A program made the position numbers and the translations under genes. Below the pieces are notes generated by a model. That model had not been told where the DNA came from, searched no databases, and saw nothing but the letters and a program-made list of their open reading frames with translations. A DNA stretch of 36,340 nt, taken from NCBI GenBank assembly GCA_025201705.1, contig MU616858.1:1-36340 (forward strand). The letters run 5' to 3'. How positions within the stretch are numbered: position 1 is the first letter of the stretch; each line of letters begins with the position of its first letter. This stretch comes from Dissophora ornata. Taxonomy: Eukaryota > Mortierellomycota > Mortierellomycetes > Mortierellales > Mortierellaceae. Shown one piece after another: positions 22,149 to 32,970 of the stretch.

Positions 22149-24938
22149 TCAAAATGCTTGAAGGAGGTGACGATGCGAATGCTTGTCCACAGGCATAGGG
22201 CTCGTGGGTCCACCATACTTGTCCTTCCAGATCCACGAGTTACCCATTATCTCAAGTCCCTGTGCCGCCGCCAGTCGATAGTACTTTGCGGACTTGTACA
22301 TGTCCTTCTTGACCCCAACGCCATGGTAGTAGCACCAAGCTAGATCGTTCTGTGCATCCGGATCACCCTATTAGTTTTAGCAGAAAATGGAAAAAGTCAG
22401 TCTCTGGCAAACAATCATCATGAACAAAAAAAAAAAAAACTCCCCGCAAAGAAGCGAAGCCCATTTTTTTTTTCAGGTAAGAGAAGGACTTACAAGGTTG
22501 GCTGCAATCTCAAAGTAATATGCTGCAGTTTTCTTGTTCTTGTCAGTACCCCATCCATGTCGGAAACAAATCCCCAGCTCATAAATCGACAACACCAACT
22601 CGCCCTTGGCCGCAGTGCTTGTAAATGAGTCTCTAGAGTTCAGATCCCCGACCGCATGCTCCGCGCTCTTCTGTAGGTACTGGAACGCCAGAACCCGGTT
22701 GGCGGTGCAGCCCCATCCATGCCGAACTGACAATCCATACATCAACATCCCTACAGGATCTCCCAGCTCGGCAGCTGTGCGGAAATAATGTGTTGCCTTC
22801 GAAATGTCTCCACTCTCGTGAAACTCGATTCCTTGGCGGACGTAGTCCTCTGCTCTCTCGGGCATCGGATTCGACGGTCCAACCGCTTCTTCGGGACGGA
22901 CGTAACCTCCGCTAGGGAGATGGTGGGCTGGATGCATGTTGACCTTCTTATTGGATTTTCCGCCTGGCCCAGCACCGCCGCCGCCGCGCATTGCTGTCGG
23001 AGGGCTGCGTGAGGGACCCACGCCACCACCGTTTGCACCACCGTTGGGTGAAAGCGAACGACTAGGGTTAAAGCTTCCTCCTTGGCCTGCAGCACCGCCA
23101 TTCCGTCCTTGCTGTTGTGCGTCAGCCTTGCTGCGCGAGTATTGGGGCTGTGTACCACGAGCGCTTTCATGACTGGGTCGTGGATCATTGTAGTTGCTTC
23201 TCTGGCCTCCTGCACTCGGTGGAGTGGGAGATTTTGAGTCACCACGGCCACTCTGATAGGGAAGGTGATTGGAGGGATATGGATGTTGTTTCCAATGAAG
23301 CTGATTCTGGGACGGTTGTGCCTGCTGTCGTGATCGACTGCCATTGTCATTGTAAATGTTGTCCGCAGAAATACTCCTCTCAGGGACCTGAGCCTCTTTC
23401 GACCGGGGAGCGGCTGCATCGTTGGTTGTGTAGGCTCGGACAACTCGTGGCCGATCATCATCATCTTGTCGAGGTTTTGAACCTTGTTGGTTCTTTTGGT
23501 GGCGGTGTTGATCAATCGACGCCAGAGATGATGCTGATCCTTGCTGCTGCTGCTGCTGCTGCTGCTGGGTTGTTGAATTTTTGCCAGCAACTGCCTGTTG
23601 CAGCTGTTGCGTCCGCGGATCCTTCATCCCCTTCCCAGGCTGCGTATTCGACCCACCATTAGCTGTTCGCTGATGCGGTTTAAACAGACTGATATTTGGC
23701 ACACCCGGTCTTCCATTGTAAGTCATCGACAGCCGATGGATCGACCTTTGATAAGACAGAATCGATCCTGTGTCACTATCGTCGTCCGTGTCCTCTCCTC
23801 CTTGCTTTGAGGGCGGCTTCTGCTGCAACTTTTTCTGATACTGCAACGCTTGTTGTTGGTGGATCTTCTCGCGGTCCGGAGAAGAGTGCTGAGGTCCTGA
23901 TTCACGTTCACGGTCAAAGGACAGATAGAGCGACGAGGAAGGGATATCGGTCACGATCGAAGGCCGCGGTGGAGATGCTGCAGATAATCCTTGTCTTGGC
24001 GAGGTCGGGGAGGTCGGCGAGGACGCGTTCTGTTTCATTCCGTTCTTATGCTGACTGGATGCTGTTCCTGACGGGGCAGAGGAGGTAGAGCCCGGAGCCA
24101 GAGCCTGTTTCAGAGCAGTGCCGTATCCTATAGCTTGTCCTTGCCCTTCCCCTTGTCCTAGTTTATTAACAGATGCAGTCCTGGGCACACTTCCTCCATA
24201 GCTCGGCTGTTGTTGGTGGCCATACAGGCGGCTAGATTGAGCTGGCGTCGTTGCTGCCGTTGAACCTGAGGACTTTGATGCACTAGCAACATCGTGTTGC
24301 ACTGCCACATTCGAAACAGGCTGCTGACGAGACTGTTGGTACTGTGCCTGATCGTACCGTACACCATTGCTCCCGTTCACCGCTTTCTGCGTTCGATCGC
24401 CCTGTGGGGTGGTGGGTGATGCAGCCTCTTCCAGGCGGACAGTACTTTTGTTGGGAGCCACATACCCCATAGAGGCAGGACTCGATGGCGATATTGGTGA
24501 TGGCAGAACGTTCCGCGATGAAGGCGTGTAGCTTTGCTGCTGAGATCGATTCTGAGGACTCCATAGCGACTGTTGCTGCTTGGTATTCTGGCCTGTAGTC
24601 CGGGTTGTGATGGTAGGTTGGGTATTTTGACTACGTCCACTCACTTGTCCGTTCGCAAGCGGCGACGACGGCGACTTTGTCGAGGTGACAGGAGACTGTG
24701 GTGTAAGATCTGCATACGTTGTTTTCGATTTGCTTTCTTGGTGCTTTGGCAGAAGCTGCGAGGGCGATGGTGGCATCTGAAGGGCTAGAGCAGTTGAGGC
24801 TCGCCAGGTGGGCAGATCCGGGTATAGAGTATAGACATGCGGTTTGGCGACTGGGGTAGACCGCTGCTGTTGTTGCTGTTGCGGTGGTTGCTGTGTACGG
24901 GTTTGCTGATGCCTTGTGGCTTCAACTCTGGCAGCCAT
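22149..24938 (-). CDS. Large Q-rich Sel1-repeat protein, Nif1/Dsf2-like
   Basis: Two minus-strand exons (22494-24938 and 22149-22367) joined in phase 0 encode 887 aa. Residues 1-680 are low-complexity, rich in Gln, Ser, Pro and Gly, with a pure polyQ tract near 458-468. The C-terminal 200 residues are Sel1-like repeats: EFHESGDISKATHYFRTAAE, LGDPVGMLMYGLSVRHGWGC, LGICFRHGWGTDKNKKTAAY and GDPDAQNDLAWCYYHGVGVK, ending with KYYRLAAAQGLEIMGNSWIW. This arrangement is that of the fungal Nif1 (S. pombe, an inhibitor of the Nim1/Cdr1 kinase) and Dsf2 family, linked to control of cell-cycle entry and polarity. Function here is inferred from the repeat block only. The start is the first ATG downstream of a GTG in the same frame; an upstream non-coding exon is possible. 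Other long frames across this region are shadows. Confidence 0.85.
23541..23570 (-). repeat. CAG/CTG trinucleotide repeat encoding polyglutamine
   Basis: Eight uninterrupted CTG units on the plus strand (CAG on the coding strand) flanked by near-matches, giving about ten consecutive Gln. Likely length-polymorphic. Confidence 0.85.
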
Positions 24939-27379
24939 GTCCACGAAGGGGTATGGGACGTGGGTACTTGTGTGTGGTGGTTTCCTTTGAGCCCTCGGAT
25001 ATGGATGGATACACGCTTACGCTTCAATATCGGGTGATATTGCGATGGTGTAACCACAATAAAACCAAATGTGGGCCAATTGCGGTATCAACCGTTGTAT
25101 ATGTCCAGAGGGGAGCAAGAGGAGAGAGGGAGGAGAGGAGAGAGAGCTGCAGAACGAGACTGCAGATGGTGCAGAGAAGTGTAGGTCGGCTGAAGGTATT
25201 ATGTGATGGTGTGATGGTGTGATGGTGTGATGGTGTGATGGTGTGATGGAAATTGAGAAGGACCTATTCTTGGGCAACAAAAGGGAAGAAAGAATAAAGG
25301 CGGTGCCCAACGGGGAGCGTTCTATCAGTCGGTGCACGTCAGTGTCTTATTGTGTGCGTGCGTGTCTGTGGAGAAAGTAGCAACCGCACTCCGCCCGAGA
25401 ACTGGTCAAGAATTATTTGCTTCTTTTGCTTTTATGGCTCATCGCCTTTTTCTCTTGCATCCCCATCGCGACATCTGCGAGAGTCCCAGCCTACCTTTAG
25501 CTTGTCTCCAGCTGTCTGTCTTGGGGCGTAACTATAATACAGTTGCGCGTGTGGCGAGAGAGGTCGATATTACAAGTACAGAATGAAGGGCAGAAAAAAC
25601 AAAGCGCGCAATTTGGCTAAGCATGAAAAGTGAGATTACAATGAGGATGAGATGGCAATTGGTCCAGAATGGCGAGGCATGGAGAGTGCAGGGGATGATG
25701 CACGAGGTGTGAGAGAGGACAGGGCAGGACGAGAACAAAAACAAAAACAAAAAGGAATGCAAACGTCTGGCGGGAAAGGCATGAGAAGACACACACATTT
25801 CATGATCGATCCCCGGCCCAACGGCTTGGTTGTCGAGCCCCGCGTGAAGCACTTCTGTTCCTTACGCTCGGTTGAACGATTGTAAAACGTGATGGTGCGC
25901 AATCGCTCGTGCTCTTCCACTCCCTCAAAACGCTCCTCTTTGAGAGCAACAATAATATGGTTCCTTTGTTTTTGCTCTTTTTCTCTCGCCCTCGCAAGGG
26001 GAGAGACCACCCGGGACGAGCGAGCGAGAAAGCGCAGTTTGGTTTGTGCATCAATGCACCACGCACATTGCCCAATGAACGGCTTTCATGTCCCCCGCTT
26101 ACATGCGCGCACCAGTGTGTCTTATTTCCAAACCACAGGGATAATTTCCACGAATATCGGGGAGTTCATTTGGACATTTCACAGCCGCCTCATTTCTCCT
26201 TTTTTTATATCTTTCACTTTTTCCCTGCTGCTGTCATTGTCGCTTCTCCTCGGGAAAGAGGGTCTGGAATGACAGGCAGGCCCTCATGTGCGTCCCCGGG
26301 CGATTGCTTACATTCTTGTGCTCGTTTTTCTTTTGTTTAGTTGTTGGAGCAACAGGAGACCCCAGTATAAGAATAGACGCGTCTGTGCCGCGCGCTTACT
26401 CAGCCCTCGTTTGTCTCCCTGTTCTTGTCCCTGACGTGTCCTGCCATCCCTGGATTGAGCCAGTTTCAGTAGGTGTTGGAATTGAAACAGATGGCCAATC
26501 GATCAACGCAGCATCGCCGATGAAATTGTTATAACAGTGACTATACTGGGGACAACCCATGTCGCCACTACACGCCTATTTCTGCACCATCCAGACTTTG
26601 CTTACAGCACTTCGATGTCTGCATTCTTCCACTCCAATGTCAGGACCAAGCCAGCCCAAGCGTCCAAGTTTAGGCATTATTAATAATTAGGGCATTTAGG
26701 GCATGCATCATATCTGATGTGCCTGCTCGCCTTATATTTCACCACTCCTCGCATCCTAAGATTCACGGCTTTGTATAAGGTAACCAGAACAAAGGAACGA
26801 AATCTCACAAAATACAAAGCATGGGCGGTCTACAGCTCTCAGCGCCAGAGAGTAGCACCTCCTTTCTTTGGAGGCTGCGTCTCCTGCACAAAAGCTAGCC
26901 ATCGCGTCCCCTTTGTGTAGACAATAACACTAAAAACACACTTCTCTGGAGAGGCTGCACTCTCTCTCCGTTCCCCGCCGTTCCCCGCCTTTCACCTCCA
27001 TTTCTTGTAATGTCATCACTCTTGTTACTGCACAATACAAAGAGAACAAACCAGAGACAGAATGCCTTTTCTAAATAAACAGACCTTTAATCGGTGCTTT
27101 AGAGCCGATGTTAGGATCATGGCTACTGCATACCGGCTACGATCATGAAACCTGTTCTTTCAAGACACAAGAAAGCTAGCTCCTTCCTGGACTGTCATCC
27201 ATGGCCGGGACCCTGCTTGCTCAGAACAGTATATCTTGCCTCGTGGAAGAGAATGCGTCTCTTCCTCTCTCTTTTTCTTCCCCTTGCATGAATGCTAATC
27301 CTACCGCAATTCTAGAGTGATCATCCAGCTGGGAACGTAAACCCCCAGCCATCGTCAATCCAAAACCAGCATTAGAGAC
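24939..27379. other. 2.4-kb spacer upstream of the Sel1-repeat gene
   Basis: The largest gene-poor stretch. The left part is the likely promoter/leader of the minus-strand Sel1 gene and holds the octanucleotide repeat at 25202-25249. Between 25600 and 26540 ORFs of 80-145 codons exist in several frames, but none has a recognisable domain, and their translations are Ser/Cys/Phe/Arg-rich shadows. The 26286 ORF begins with a hydrophobic segment, but the DNA there looks like a T-rich intron end. No gene is assigned. Confidence 0.4.
25202..25249 (+). repeat. Perfect octanucleotide minisatellite (TGTGATGG)x6
   Basis: Six exact tandem copies of an 8-bp unit, about 260 nt upstream of the Sel1-repeat gene start. 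An 8-bp unit would shift frame, consistent with non-coding DNA. Confidence 0.95.
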
Positions 27380-28608
27380 ATGTCTCCGCAGAAGAACAAA
27401 GACGCGATTAACCGCGAGGGCGAAGTGACCGAGACTGTTGTGAACATCGACTATGATCATGTCGGAAATTGACGGCCTGCCCAACAGTAGCCCCAAGGGT
27501 CGAAATGGAGGTAAATTGAAGAAGCGTATGAGCATCAATCCAGCCAAGGCCGTCATCGGGGGAACCTCACAGAGCGCGAGCGCCGTCAAAGGAGGAATTT
27601 CTCAGAGTAAGTGCGTGTTTGGCGCATTCAATCGGCAAGCGCTTCGGGTTTCGGTTGATTATCGTTACACTCATCCTTTGTCTCTCGGTGGAGAATGGGT
27701 TGAACGATGTTTGTGGCAAATTGATCAGGGTTCCGGGTATCAGTCAGGGCGTGTCGATATTTGCTGATTATAGAAGGTTTCTCGATCGAAGCAATGTTAT
27801 CGATCTAGTGGTAGCGGTCGTTGTTGGGGGGCTCGGAGGCAATGCACATCATTACGTACATGCACGCGATGAAATGAGGAGAGAATCACTAACGCCGCGC
27901 TTTCGTTATTTGCACTCCACACGTTTTCGGGTTTTGGTGGCAGCTGGCAAGCCGTTAAACTTCTGTTTATCCATTCCAGAACATCGACAGTCTCGTCAAG
28001 GACATCATCTCACCTATCCTTGCTCTCGCTTCCGGAAGAGCGCTCGAAGAAAGCTTTGTAGTCTTGCGTAAAAATGGCGCTTTCCCCCAGTCCTGACGTG
28101 AATAACTCGAAGTGATTTGGACATCCATATATCTTTGCCTGGACAGCGATATTCAAACACATTCCCACTATACTGTGTAATTGGCCTAGTACTGGACTAG
28201 AGCATCGGTCAAGGCAAGTGATGCCCTGTTTTGGAACTGCGGTAACTTCATGCAGACGGTTATCGACTTTTTCATAATCTCAGTCTGCGTCTTTACCATT
28301 GTCAAATGTACGTTGGAAAATTGCACTTCCTTGAGAAACAATTATCCGATTTCGTTGTGGCATGCATGTTCAAGCTGGTCTAATTTTCTTATGACACATT
28401 AGTGTACCAAATGGGTCGAAACACAAGCGTGGCTGTGACAGAGAAGAAATGTCCGTACTGCGGGAGGTCAATCGATCTGCAGGCTGTAACGTGCTCGAGA
28501 TGTACAAGCTGGTTGGATCTGGAAGCGTATGTCATAACCAAGGACAAGCTAGCCAGAAGACTCGGAGAGGGTGTGCACAACAACAGAGTCGATATTCAGA
28601 AAGAATAG
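27380..28608 (+). pseudogene. MscL-type mechanosensitive channel with C-terminal zinc ribbon, apparently disrupted
   Basis: Exon-like blocks in order: an N-terminal region near 27380-27606; 27748 onward (SIFADYRRFLDRSNVIDLVVAVVVGG, the MscL N-helix and first membrane helix); 27980 onward (NIDSLVKDIISPILALASGR, then VVLRKNG); 28201-28307 (WNCGNFMQTVIDFFIISVCV, second membrane helix); and 28403-28608 with a zinc ribbon (KKCPYCGR and TCSRCTSW, two CxxC pairs), ending in QKE. MscL is a stretch-gated pore that releases solutes under hypo-osmotic shock; fungal members carry this ribbon. Blocks 4 and 5 splice perfectly (T|GTACGT to TAG|TG). The others do not. The first ATG frame (27380) stops at 27472 and is out of phase with the next block. 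The first donor reads CAGAGTAAGT, leaving the wrong phase. Block 2 loses the conserved AF after GG without a good donor, and block 3 runs into TGA at 28094. It is either a pseudogene or a gene with unusual splicing. Confidence 0.6.
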
Positions 28609-28627
28609 TACTCTGTCCACGATGGAG

Positions 28628-29006
28628 TTACCCGGCATTGGGTTGTAGTTTATAGATAAGCGTCTTTTCTTGTAAAGACTGCTCGCGAAAGCGAATCGAT
28701 AATGTGAAAAACGGTGATAGTATATGCGCCGCGACCGTCAACACGGTAACCAAAGGCATGAACATGAACGGAGTAGCATGACCGCAGAGTGCATAAAGAA
28801 AACTATCGCTAACTTCGGGGTTATTTTTCTTGCCATGTATACTGGTTCCTGATCTTCTTGCAAACAAGCGTGAGAGTTGTTTGTCTATGGTGATCCGACA
28901 ACAAACTTGTGTCTGGGTAAACATGCGACGTGATTGGCTGCAAGGGGGCAAATCCGCTTTTGGAAACTAACCTTTGCTTGACTGTGAGTGGACGCGACAT
29001 GCGCAT
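28628..29006 (-). CDS. Small single-helix membrane protein, unknown
   Basis: Two minus-strand exons (28972-29006 and 28628-28853) join with phase agreement (AG|A) across a 118-nt intron with donor GTTAGT, giving 86 aa. An AG three nt upstream is an alternative acceptor, and the second Met (29000) an alternative start. The N-terminus is basic (MRMSRPLTVKQR), followed by a polar linker, then a hydrophobic stretch FMFMPLVTVLTVAAHILSPFF, and a charged tail (RFREQSLQEKTLIYK). One membrane helix is likely; small mitochondrial or ER proteins often look like this, but I do not recognise a family. It is tail-to-tail with the MscL locus, 19 nt between stop codons. Confidence 0.5.
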
Positions 29007-29135
29007 GAAGGAACGAGAGGTTGAGATTGAACTTCAGGGATAATAAGGTACAACAGTGGCAGATACTAGACTAGCACTTTTATTCGTCTAGGCAATCAAA
29101 GAGGGGCTAGGTTAAGAATAGACCATAACATGCGT

Positions 29136-29490
29136 TCAGTCGCAGAGCGGGAGCAATGCGAAACAGCTCTCCATTGCGTCTTCAACAAAGAACGCCAGGG
29201 GCAAGGCGTGGCCCCTGTACAGTGCCGCTCCGGCAGGGCAGGTGCTTTTTAGGAGCGCCATTGGCTGAGCGGCGTACAAGTACGTAATGTCAGTTTTCTC
29301 GACATGTGGAGCCGCAAGAAGTGGATGGATGACCATGGCACCGTAGTGCGTTCACTCATCCGGCATGGGCCATCCAATGATGCCATGTATCATTGACAAC
29401 ACCATGCTCTCCGTCTCACCCACACGTGCCACAGGTGGAGACAAAAAACTGAGCAGTCGGCGAGTGATTTCGTCCACATGGAAAATGGAG
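29136..29490 (-). pseudogene. Coding-like fragment interrupted by an in-frame TGA
   Basis: The minus strand reads in one frame from about 29490 with HVDEITRRLLSFLSPP, then VGETESMVLSMIHGIIGWP and MPDE, meets TGA at 29352-29354, and continues THYGAMVIHPLLAAPHVEK to ALYRGHALPLAFFVEDAMES and a stop at 29136. Codon third positions and amino-acid balance look coding on both sides of the stop. A TTCGCAG acceptor at about 29510 lies in phase with this frame. No family was recognised. Alternatives are a small ORF from the ATG at 29336 only, or chance antisense openness, since a plus-strand ORF (29365-29592) overlaps. Confidence 0.35.
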
Positions 29491-30289
29491 AGGGCAAAAA
29501 AAAAAATTCGCTGCGAAGTTTTATTTTTCGTCCTCCAATCAGCGCGCGTCTTCTACACACGACGCATTTGTCCTATGCTCGGCGGAACCTGACTTGCTCA
29601 CCGTCGTCGGTCCAAGCAGACCTCACAAGCGAACAACTTTGGCCATTGCCTCCAGGCGCCACACAACGCCGGCGGGGCAATAGAGCAAGAGAGTGTACAT
29701 GAATAAACAGAAGGCAACTACTCTTTTTACAGTTCGTTCACTGGTAAAGATAAACGGCTACTTCCCATGCCCTTCCTCTCCCTCGCTATCCAGTCGTGCA
29801 TTGATTCCCCTCCGCCTTTCCCAAACGATTTGCTCTTATTGCTTGATTACACTGGAACGTGTGTGCTGTGGATGCCGAGGTATGACTTTTCCGTCAACAG
29901 GATTTTTTTTTTGTTGTTGTTGTTGTCATTGCTCTATCCGCCTTTCTTTCCCCTCCCATTCTCACTCTCACTATCACCCCCTCTTTCCTTCTCTTCCTTC
30001 TCTCTTTCTCTTTCCACTTTCTGCTCCTCTCTCTCTTTTCCTTCCTCTCTTCCTTTCTATTTCTCTCCCTTCCTCTCCTTCTCTTCTTTTCCCTTCCCCC
30101 TCTTCTCTTTTCCCCTTTTCTTTTCCCTGTTTCCATCTCGAAACTACGACTGTGGGTCTTTGCGATCAGCCATTTACACAGATCAGAGAACAATCTGTTG
30201 TTGCTGCAGATAACCCCAGCCTAGAATAAGCAGAGTGCTCCCACTTGGGTGGCAACAGGCCGATCTTAGATCCATTGCTTGCCCATATC
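29491..30289. promoter_or_regulatory. Promoter/leader region of the cyclin gene
   Basis: No gene. It includes a 200-nt pyrimidine tract (29935-30140) made of CTTCTCTTCC-like units, typical of strong fungal promoters or long 5' leaders. Plus-strand ORFs through the tract encode only Ser/Phe/Leu/Pro low-complexity strings and were not accepted. Confidence 0.5.
29935..30140 (+). repeat. Long CT-only (polypyrimidine) tract
   Basis: Roughly 200 nt with very few purines on the plus strand, lying 150-350 nt before the cyclin start. It can form triplex DNA and is likely polymorphic. Confidence 0.8.
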
Positions 30290-32970
30290 ATGCAACAACC
30301 GTGCCCCACCACCCAGCACCAAAACAGCAGTTCTCAACCTCAAACATCCCACCTCAGCAACTCTCCACCCCTGCCTCTCCGCACCCATTCCCCTCACGCA
30401 CACGCACTCCTTGTCGACACACAATCCGCTGCATCTTTAACACAGGTGCCAACTCCAGCGCTCTCGGCAACTGCAACACCAGCACCAATTCCGCCTCTCG
30501 TATCTTCAAACATCACCGACACGTCAGGGCAGTCTTTCACTCATCAGGATCAGGGCAGAGCCGGTACTCCATCGGCGTTGATTGTTGCTGCTGCTGCTGC
30601 AAAGACGCCTGCCTCTACTACAACGCCTGCTGGCAGTGTTCAACCAACCCTATTCTGCGAGACGTGCATGGCAGCCAAATCAAACGTCCCCCAACAACCG
30701 TCATCCCATCACTCGCGGTGTGATGTCTCGCCATCGGTACTTGCGCCTCCGCCTACAGCAGCAGCAGCGCCAGAGGAGTTTGACATTGTGCAGCACCCGG
30801 TCAAGGACACACTGCTGATTGTTTCCTCGCTGCTCTCGCTGATGGTGCACAATAACGATAGCAAGTACAACCCACTTGTTGATCCCATTACACTCTTCCA
30901 TTCGCGAGCCGTCCCACGGATTTCAATCGAGGCCTATCTTGCAAGAATACTACAGTACATCCCCTTCACGAACGAAGTCCTTCTCAACGTTCTGGTCTTC
31001 CTGGATCGGATTGGAGGTCTGAGCGGTATGGAGATGAATGCCTCTGGGAACGTTGAGGCTAGACAAGCCAATGGACTCCAAGAACGCGCAGACGGTCTCT
31101 TTGGAAACACAGTAGCATCCCGTTCATCTGCAACGATGGTCGCATCGTCACTAGCGTTGGCCCCAACTTCTATACCATGCTCCTCTCGGACCTCTTCCCC
31201 TCGATCCTCGACAGGCGTGTCAGCATCCGCCTCATATATTGTGTCCAATTCTGCAAATGTATCACCACCCCTGCGCTCTTCTTCCATTCATTCACCACCA
31301 CAACCACCACGTCCCTCTTCTTCGACAACAACACCTTCTTCCCTCGCACATGTATCTTCGAGTAGCTCCTTATATGAATCATCATCGAAAAATTCGAGTG
31401 ACCCTGACTCGTCCAACAATAATCACAACAATAGTACCTACCCCAACTCGAACTCCGATCTGCCAATGATCCAGAAACGTGGCAGGGAGGAAGAGAATCT
31501 TGAGACAAAAGAAGTCGTAGGGACCAACGTGTTCGATCACCAACAACAGGAGCAACAGTCATCAAAGCAGCGACATCAACCCCCTTTCACAAATTCAATT
31601 CCACAGAGCTCCAATCCTCTCCAATCACAACAGCATGCTGTGGAGGAAGCGGATCTACAACGTGCCCTGAAAAGGACAAAACTCGAGGCTACTCCTTCCT
31701 CGACCTCCTCGAGCGCAGCGACATCCGCAGCACAGCATGTACAACCATCGGCAACAATTGATGCGCAACGCACCCCTGGAGGATATACACCTGCGCCAAC
31801 ACCACAACTCGCAGTCGCCTCCAACGGATTCCGGATAAACAGCTTTAACATCCATCGACTGCTCATCACCTGTCTGATGGTTGCTGCGAAGTTTACTTCA
31901 GATCTCTTTTATTCGAATGCTCGATACGCCAAGGTAACAATGCACAAAAAATCTTGATTGCCCAAAAAAAAAAAAAATTGAGCGTGCACGTTCTTCGTTC
32001 TCTCATTCTGCTTCGCCTGTGTCCTGTTTGTGTTTCCATCTTGTTATCTTAAATTAAAAGAGTGGGGGAAGGGGAGAGAGAAGGCAATTAGCGAGTAAAC
32101 AATTGATCATCAGTTGCCTTTTCTTTTCCCCTGTCTCCGTCTAAGTTCGTGGAAATTTCTGGTTGACACGCATATCAAATCGCACTGAACTAAACACACG
32201 CATTTACTTTTCTCTTATTGGTGCTGCGTGTTAATTTATAGGTTGGTGGCCTTAGCTTGTTAGAGCTGAATCAACTCGAACTCGAGTTTTTGTTTACAAC
32301 TCGGTTCGAATTAAACGTCAGGGTCGAGGAACTCCAGAGAGTGGGTAATGCGCTGCTGCGGTTCAAGGCACGCGAGATGACACCAGCCCAACAAAGGCCA
32401 GCCCCCGAACAAAGACACCACCAACATCAGCAAGAGCTGCTCTCCCAGGTGCAGCCCCAACAGCAGACATCAAGTACAGTGGCAATCAACAGCCAGCACG
32501 GCAATGTCATCAACACTGCTACAGCAGCAGCGGCAGCGCCAAGCGGCGGCAGTCAGACTCTGCAACAAAAGGCTGTCCGCTTTTCAATTCCTTCGCCTAC
32601 CAGTCCAAGGAGCGGGCCGATGTCGGACAGAAGTGCTCCTACTCCGACTTCATCATCGTGTTCCTCGTCTACTTCCTCGACTTCTTCGTCTGCTTTCTCT
32701 GCCTCGACCACCATTGCCACACTCACATCAGCCGCCGCGAGTGCGTCGTCGAGCAGCACGGTGGTTGTTCTCTCTGGAGCGCGCTCTCAGCGTCCTCAAT
32801 TGCTGTCGCCACCTGAGGAAAAGCACAGTTGGGCCGAGACTGACGTCCAGATGACGGAGGAGCGGATCGACCAGGACCAAAGGCCTTCTACATCTACACC
32901 CTCGAGAGCGGCAGAATCCGCCCCGTGTTCCAACCCGTCTTCTTCATCATCATCCACATCGCCCTCATAA
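30290..32970 (+). CDS. PHO80/PCL-type cyclin with long low-complexity insert
   Basis: Two exons (30290-31933, 32242-32970), phase 0 across GTAACA...ATAG, encode 790 aa. The cyclin box is split. The first half (about 165-246) reads DPITLFHSRAVPRISIEAYLARILQY, then NEVLLNVLVFLDRI. The second half resumes at about 514 with FRINSFNIHRLLITCLMVAAKF, then YSNARYAKVGGLSLLELNQL and LEFLFTTRFEL. These are the PHO80 signatures that bind and activate PHO85-type CDKs in phosphate and polarity control. About 265 residues of Ser/Gln/Asn-rich sequence separate the halves, where PHO80 has about a dozen. The last 200 residues are also Ser/Gln-rich, and the first 165 are Pro/Thr/Ser-rich. An earlier non-ATG frame extends 15 codons upstream; 30290 is the first ATG. 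Confidence 0.88.

Noticed and set aside
22751..23590. 279-codon minus-strand ORF inside the Sel1-repeat gene
   Set aside because: It is an alternative frame of low-complexity Q/S-rich coding DNA and ends where the conserved Sel1 frame continues.
23117..23662. 181-codon plus-strand ORF
   Set aside because: Antisense to the Q-rich exon; an Ala run mirrors the CAG repeat and there is no protein family signal.
26286..26534. 82-codon ORF with a signal-peptide-like start
   Set aside because: The hydrophobic part comes from a T-rich stretch ending in TTTAG that looks like an intron end, and the remainder has no recognisable feature.
29767..30213. 148- and 178-codon plus-strand ORFs before the cyclin gene
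   Set aside because: They run through a CT-only tract and translate to Ser/Phe/Leu/Pro strings, so they are best read as leader DNA.
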